From Candidatus Cloacimonadota bacterium (GTDB lineage Bacteria; Cloacimonadota; Cloacimonadia; Cloacimonadales; TCS61): DNA of 64,000 nucleotides. The first letter of the stretch is position 1; each line of letters opens with the position of its first letter. Shown here piece by piece: positions 59,040 to 64,000 of the stretch. Under the pieces are notes generated by a model. It was not told the DNA's origin, ran no database searches, and saw only the letters and a program-made list of their open reading frames with translations. Location: assembly GCA_021736135.1 (NCBI GenBank), contig JAIPGO010000002.1:46698-110697 (forward strand), written 5' to 3'. The position numbers were made by a program, and so were the translations under genes.

Positions 59040-60590
59040 ATGAAAAAGATCATTATTTTGGTTTTGTGTATCTGGGCAGCATTACTGGTTGCCGGAATCG
59101 CTGAAGACATGAGCTCTGCTGAGGCGGAAGCGGCAAAGGGAAATTTGAAAGAAGCAACTTTGTTAATGGAGAAAGTGGTGGCAGCCAATCCGGGATCTGC
59201 TGATGCTCTGGCGCAGTATGGTTTATATCTTAGTCAGCAGGCGGGACAGGCGGGTATGATGGAGGCAGGAGAATTAACAGGGAAAGCTTTTGAGCAGTAT
59301 GAGCGCGCTTTGGCGATGGAGCCGGAGCATATTAATGCCCGTCTTTATAGAGGCATATTGAGCGTGAATATTCCCAAGTTCTTTGGAAAACTGGAACAGG
59401 GGTTAGCCGATCTGGAATATATTCAGAAAAAATATAGCTCTGATCAGCATCTTTATATGGTAACGAGTTATTACCTGGGCATCGGTCAGCAGAAGGCTGG
59501 CAATATGGAAAAAGCGAAAGAAGCTTTAAAGTTCGTGGTAACTTATGGCAGAGATACCCAGTTTTATGAACAGGCAAAAGCAATATATGATGAACTTTCT
59601 GTAGAAAAAGAAACGCAGAATAATAATAGTTATGAACAGGGGATGAAGAGCATGGAAGCCGGTGATCTGCGTACGGCTTTGGAATATTTCCGGCAGGCAG
59701 CGAAACAGAACCCTGATAATCTGGAAATGCACCTGATGCTGGCGCGGACTCTGGGAACAATTGCCAATCAGGGTTATGACGAAACAATTCAGGATGACGT
59801 AACCGACCGTGCCGGTATTGCTAATGAGGTTTTTGAAGTGCTGTCGCATTGCGTAGAACTGGCGCCTGGTGATGAGCAGATACTTTTTTTGCGAGGCTCT
59901 GTTGCCATTTATCTGCCTTTTTTTGTCAACAGTCTGGAGACGGGAATAGCAGATATGACGTATCTATCCGAAAATGGCAGCAGTGATGAAATGAAAGGGA
60001 AAGCAGAGAAATTACTGAAAGAAGCAATAAAAAAACGTGATGTGAATAAATTAGCGGAAGCGGGTTATCTGGCAGAAACCGAAGCTGAACGGGAAGAACT
60101 GCTGCCGCAATTTATAGAATCGGAAAGTCCGGTGCACCAGATGCAGCCGGAAGGTGATTATATGAAGATTGAAATGCGGCTGGGCTACCGTGATCAGATC
60201 GCTCCCCAGACGGCTGTATGGATAGAGGATATTAATGGTAACTATATCAAGACTTTGTACATCTCCAGTTTTGCTGCTTTTGTGAAAGAAAAACAGGAAC
60301 ACTTGTCACAGTGGGCAGATAAATCGAAATTCGAGGGCATTTCGGCAGTTACATCTGCCAGTATTGATTGCGGAAAGCATATATTTTACTGGGATTTTAC
60401 GGATACTGCTGGCAGAAAGATCAATAGTGAGGAATTCGTGGTTTGCGCCGAGATCTGTCACTGGCCTCATGTGCAATACCGCAAACTGGAATTGCCTGTA
60501 GATACGGTCAAAGAGAATGATTTCAAGCTGGCAAGCAGGGATTTCTTAATACCGGAGTTGACAGTTACGGTAAATAAAATAAGCCAGTAA
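59040..60590 (+). CDS. Exported TPR-repeat protein
   Basis: Signal peptide MKKIIILVLCIWAALLVAGIA; TPR units NPGSADALAQYGLYLSQQ, MEAGDLRTALEYFRQAAKQNPDNLEMHLMLA. Confidence 0.88.
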   Translation: MKKIIILVLCIWAALLVAGIAEDMSSAEAEAAKGNLKEATLLMEKVVAANPGSADALAQYGLYLSQQAGQAGMMEAGELTGKAFEQYERALAMEPEHINARLYRGILSVNIPKFFGKLEQGLADLEYIQKKYSSDQHLYMVTSYYLGIGQQKAGNMEKAKEALKFVVTYGRDTQFYEQAKAIYDELSVEKETQNNNSYEQGMKSMEAGDLRTALEYFRQAAKQNPDNLEMHLMLARTLGTIANQGYDETIQDDVTDRAGIANEVFEVLSHCVELAPGDEQILFLRGSVAIYLPFFVNSLETGIADMTYLSENGSSDEMKGKAEKLLKEAIKKRDVNKLAEAGYLAETEAEREELLPQFIESESPVHQMQPEGDYMKIEMRLGYRDQIAPQTAVWIEDINGNYIKTLYISSFAAFVKEKQEHLSQWADKSKFEGISAVTSASIDCGKHIFYWDFTDTAGRKINSEEFVVCAEICHWPHVQYRKLELPVDTVKENDFKLASRDFLIPELTVTVNKISQ

Positions 60591-60601
60591 CGAGGTATAA
60601 T

Positions 60602-61603
60602 ATGCGGAAAATATCAATATTGATTCTGATAAACCTGGTGATCAGCGCACTGCTGACGATCCTGATGAGTTCAAGCGACCCGGACAGGATGTTGACCTTC
60701 TTTCTGGTCAACCTGATTTTTGCCAATTGCATCGGCTTTTCGATATATATCCTGCTGACTATAATCAATCTCACGCGTTTTCCATTTATTTTAAGGATAT
60801 TCTCGAGTCTGATATTTATCCTGGCAGGTGGATTTTTGGGAGGGATTGCCGGGACATTTCTCGCGGCAAAATTGCTGAATATCGAAATTTCTTTCTTAAA
60901 TCTGAGAACTCTGTCCTTCTTCCTGCCGTTAATTCTGGTTTTAGGGGCAAGCGCTTATGCGATATTTTTATTGATCGGCGGCATCGAGAGCAATAAGATC
61001 AGGTTCTGGAAAGAGCGTCAGGCAAGAACGCAGGCAGAACTGATTTCCTTGCGGAACCGGATCAATCCGCATTTTTTGTTTAACACTTTGAACTCCATAT
61101 CGGGATTGATCTATTCTGATCAGGCGAAAGCGGAAGAGATGATCGAACAGCTTTCGGAGCTTTTGAGATATAACCTGCAGATGGCGGAAAAGCCGTTGAT
61201 AAGTATCGAAGCGGAGCTGAAAGCTATTGCAGATTACCTGAAAATTGAAAAGATACGTTTCGGAGACAGGTTGACATATCAGATCAAAAATGAAATAGTG
61301 GATTTGCAGTTGCCACCGCTGTTATTATTGACTCTGGTGGAAAATGCCGTCAAACATGGGATTGCCAAAAGTGTTAGTGGGGGTAAAGTGGAAATCCTTT
61401 TAAGCGGAACGGCAGAGAAGGTCAGTTTAGAGGTTTTTAACACCGGCTGCGGACTGGAATCCGGTTCTGGTGAAAGTACAGGACTGGCAACCTTGCGGGA
61501 ACTGCTTAGAATTCAATATCAGGAAAAGGCGCAGTTCAGCTTAACCTCAGAATCCGGCGGAACACTCGCCAGGATCGAGATCAGCAGGAGAGTAAAGGTT
61601 TGA
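60602..61603 (+). CDS. LytS/YehU-type membrane sensor histidine kinase
   Basis: Four N-terminal TM segments; RINPHFLFNTLNSISGLI; LPPLLLLTLVENAVKHGI. Confidence 0.93.
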   Translation: MRKISILILINLVISALLTILMSSSDPDRMLTFFLVNLIFANCIGFSIYILLTIINLTRFPFILRIFSSLIFILAGGFLGGIAGTFLAAKLLNIEISFLNLRTLSFFLPLILVLGASAYAIFLLIGGIESNKIRFWKERQARTQAELISLRNRINPHFLFNTLNSISGLIYSDQAKAEEMIEQLSELLRYNLQMAEKPLISIEAELKAIADYLKIEKIRFGDRLTYQIKNEIVDLQLPPLLLLTLVENAVKHGIAKSVSGGKVEILLSGTAEKVSLEVFNTGCGLESGSGESTGLATLRELLRIQYQEKAQFSLTSESGGTLARIEISRRVKV

Positions 61604-62325
61604 AATACAGGACAATATTGATTGAAGACGAACAGGTAGCCATGCAGAACCTGGAACGGCTGCTCAGGGAACACACAGATAAACTGGAAATAATCGGTAA
61701 GGCAGTTAATGGAATAGAAGCGCTGGAGCTGATCAACAGTCAGAAACCTGATCTGATATTTCTGGATATCCAGATGCCGGGAATGAACGGATTTGAAGTT
61801 CTGGCAAACCTGGAGCATCTGCCACTGGTAATATTCACCACAGCATATATTGAATATGCTTTAAAGGCGTTTGAGACCCATGCCGTTGATTATATATTGA
61901 AGCCGCTGTCACAGCAGAAAATTCAGAATGCCCTGGCAAAACTGGAACATTTTTCGCAGAATCCCGACTGGCAGGCAATACTGCAAAATCTGGTTAATGA
62001 TCTCGGAAAAACTACGCGGCTGGCGATCCCCTTTAATAACCGCATCATATTTGTTGATTATAAAGATATCTACTATCTGAAAGCAGATAACAAATACACG
62101 GAAGTACATCTTTTTGAAAAAAGCTATTTAATAAATCAGACGCTTACGGAACTGGAAAGCAAATTAGGCGGAGATTTTGTGCGGCTGCACAGAAGTAACA
62201 TTGTAAACCGGAACTACATAAGTGAAATAATCAAACTGTTCACGCGAAAATGGGTTGCCAGGTTAACTGATAAAGCGAATACTGAACTTCCCATCAGCAG
62301 AGAATCTCGGGAAAAGCTGTTTTAG
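61600..62325 (+). CDS. LytTR family response regulator
   Basis: Receiver domain TILIEDEQVAMQNLERLL...DLIFLDIQMPGMNGFEVL; LytTR DNA-binding domain YYLKADNKYTEVHLFEKSYLINQTLTELESKL. TTG start overlaps the kinase stop. Confidence 0.95.
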   Translation: MKYRTILIEDEQVAMQNLERLLREHTDKLEIIGKAVNGIEALELINSQKPDLIFLDIQMPGMNGFEVLANLEHLPLVIFTTAYIEYALKAFETHAVDYILKPLSQQKIQNALAKLEHFSQNPDWQAILQNLVNDLGKTTRLAIPFNNRIIFVDYKDIYYLKADNKYTEVHLFEKSYLINQTLTELESKLGGDFVRLHRSNIVNRNYISEIIKLFTRKWVARLTDKANTELPISRESREKLF

Positions 62326-62332
62326 GGATCCT

Positions 62333-63787
62333 ATGGAAATAAAAAGGTTTAGCGAAGATTTTACGGAATATCTGCAGGATGAATCACGACAATGCGGGAA
62401 GGCGGAGTTTATCTGTTTTCCCGAAAATGCGGAAGAGATCAATGAGGCAATCGAATTTTGCCGGAAGCAGGGACTCCATCTCACAATTCAGGGGAGCAGA
62501 ACCGGTATTACGGGTGGTTCCGTACCTGATGGAGGTTTGATCTTAAACCTGGAGCGGATGAATAAAGTCACCGGAATGAGCCGTGATGATACCGGATTTT
62601 ATTTGCGCTGCCAGCCTGGTTTGAAACTTTCCGAATTGCGGTCAATACTGGCAGAAAAAAATCCGGATACGACAGGATGGAAACCGGCTGAAAAAGAGAT
62701 ATGGCGGGAATTTCAAAGTTCAGGTCACTGGTTTTTTCCTCCTGATCCCACGGAAACTTCGGCTTCCTTAGGTGGAATGGCAGCCTGCAATGCTTCCGGG
62801 GCGCGCAGCTATAAGTATGGCGCTACGCGGAACTGGATTTCAGATATCCGGGTATTACCGACCTTTTCTAATTATGACAAAATTTCCCATTGTGTTATAA
62901 ACCGAATCAGTCCTGATCTGAAAAGTGCTGCGGGTTATTATTTACCGGCTCAACGGCGGGAAATTGACCTGATGATCGGAGCAGAAGGCACACTGGGCGT
63001 TTTATATGAGCTGGAATTGAAGTTACTGCCGCAACCGCTGCATTATCTGGCTGTGATGCAGTTCTTTAAGGAAGAACCTGCCGCCGTAGAATTTAGTGAA
63101 AAGTTACGTGAAATGAATCTGAAACCTGATGCCATTGAATATTTTGACGCAGCAGCGATGATTCTTTTGCGCCGGAACCGGCAATTATGGCAGGAACTTC
63201 CGGAATTGCAGGATGACTGGCAGCAGGCAGTATATTACGAATTCAGCGGTAATGCGGAGGAAGAACTGGAAGCAGCAGCTTTTGAAGCTGCCGATCTGGC
63301 AGAGGTTTACGGTTCGCAGGAAAACGACTGCTGGATAGTTGATAAAAGAAATGAAATAGAAAACCTGAAGCTTTTCCGGCATGCCGTGCCGGAAGCAATC
63401 AATCTGAAACTCGATGAACTCAAAAGGAATTTTCCCGGAATTGCCAAGATCAGCACCGACCTGGCAGTACCGGATGGCTGTCTTTCTGAAATGCTTCATC
63501 TCTATCGCGAGACGCAGAAGCAGGGCTGGCAGGTAATAGTATTCGGGCATATCGGCAATAATCATCTGCATACAAATATTCTACCGCGCAATGAAGATGA
63601 ATACCGGCGCGGTAAAGAAATAGCATTAAGCTGGGCAAAAAAAGCCGTGGAACTCGGCGGAACAGTTTCCGGCGAGCACGGCATCGGTAAAATAAAACGC
63701 AATCTGATGCCGGTTATGTATGATCCGCAGGAATTAATGCTGATGCAGAAAATTAAGGACCATTACGATCCGGAAGGTTTATTTTAA
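62333..63787 (+). CDS. FAD-linked oxidase (glycolate oxidase GlcD / D-lactate dehydrogenase family)
   Basis: LTIQGSRTGITGGSVPDGGLILNLERMNKV; VSGEHGIGKIKRNLM; FGHIGNNHLHTNILP. Confidence 0.92.
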   Translation: MEIKRFSEDFTEYLQDESRQCGKAEFICFPENAEEINEAIEFCRKQGLHLTIQGSRTGITGGSVPDGGLILNLERMNKVTGMSRDDTGFYLRCQPGLKLSELRSILAEKNPDTTGWKPAEKEIWREFQSSGHWFFPPDPTETSASLGGMAACNASGARSYKYGATRNWISDIRVLPTFSNYDKISHCVINRISPDLKSAAGYYLPAQRREIDLMIGAEGTLGVLYELELKLLPQPLHYLAVMQFFKEEPAAVEFSEKLREMNLKPDAIEYFDAAAMILLRRNRQLWQELPELQDDWQQAVYYEFSGNAEEELEAAAFEAADLAEVYGSQENDCWIVDKRNEIENLKLFRHAVPEAINLKLDELKRNFPGIAKISTDLAVPDGCLSEMLHLYRETQKQGWQVIVFGHIGNNHLHTNILPRNEDEYRRGKEIALSWAKKAVELGGTVSGEHGIGKIKRNLMPVMYDPQELMLMQKIKDHYDPEGLF

Positions 63788-64000
63788 TCCTGAAAATATA
63801 TTGTAATTCGTCCTATACACAGATATTCATATCTTACCCACATTTAATCATCGAATTGATATTAACCCATCTTTCGACCCAAAAAGCCGGAAATAGCTAT
63901 TTTGCTTTTGTAAGTCATTAGAAAATAGTAATTATTTTTCTGAAAACGTTCAAAAAGTGACCAAATTAGTGTGGATAACTTTTTACTTGACAGGTTTTTG

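Overview
The window looks like a Cloacimonadota/FCB-type bacterial chromosome segment. I infer this from the many C-terminal YPNPFNP...SSGIYFxK...LLLK sorting domains and the PorV-like protein. Four blocks are visible. (1) 1-9.9 kb, minus strand: a dense sulfur/selenium-type redox locus. It encodes two HdrA-like flavoproteins, MvhD, two TusA, an FrhB-like protein, three rhodanese-family proteins (one a lipoprotein), an outer-membrane porin, a YeeE/YedE transporter and a DsrE-like protein, with a divergent TetR regulator. Two genes in this locus, mvhD and the porin, are each interrupted by a single in-frame TGA. Each TGA is followed at bacterial-SECIS distance by a perfect 6-bp stem with G in the second loop position. 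The MvhD case sits exactly at a conserved Cys (GUHPGDCHY). The porin case is the most novel candidate: a selenocysteine-containing outer-membrane porin next to a rhodanese lipoprotein. (2) 10-25 kb: housekeeping genes (kdsB, mnmG, recQ, tldD/pmbA, nadD, bamD-like, M18 peptidase, greA) and a structured ~88-bp tandem repeat array. (3) 25-54 kb: an island of predicted T9SS-type secreted cargo (S8, M6 and three C25 peptidases, three beta-helix proteins) with a PorV-like protein. (4) 54.7-63.8 kb: M42 peptidase, alaS, TPR protein, LytS/LytTR two-component pair and an FAD-linked oxidase. Several dispersed or tandem intergenic repeats and hairpins are also present. No rRNA, tRNA, CRISPR array or transposase was recognised.
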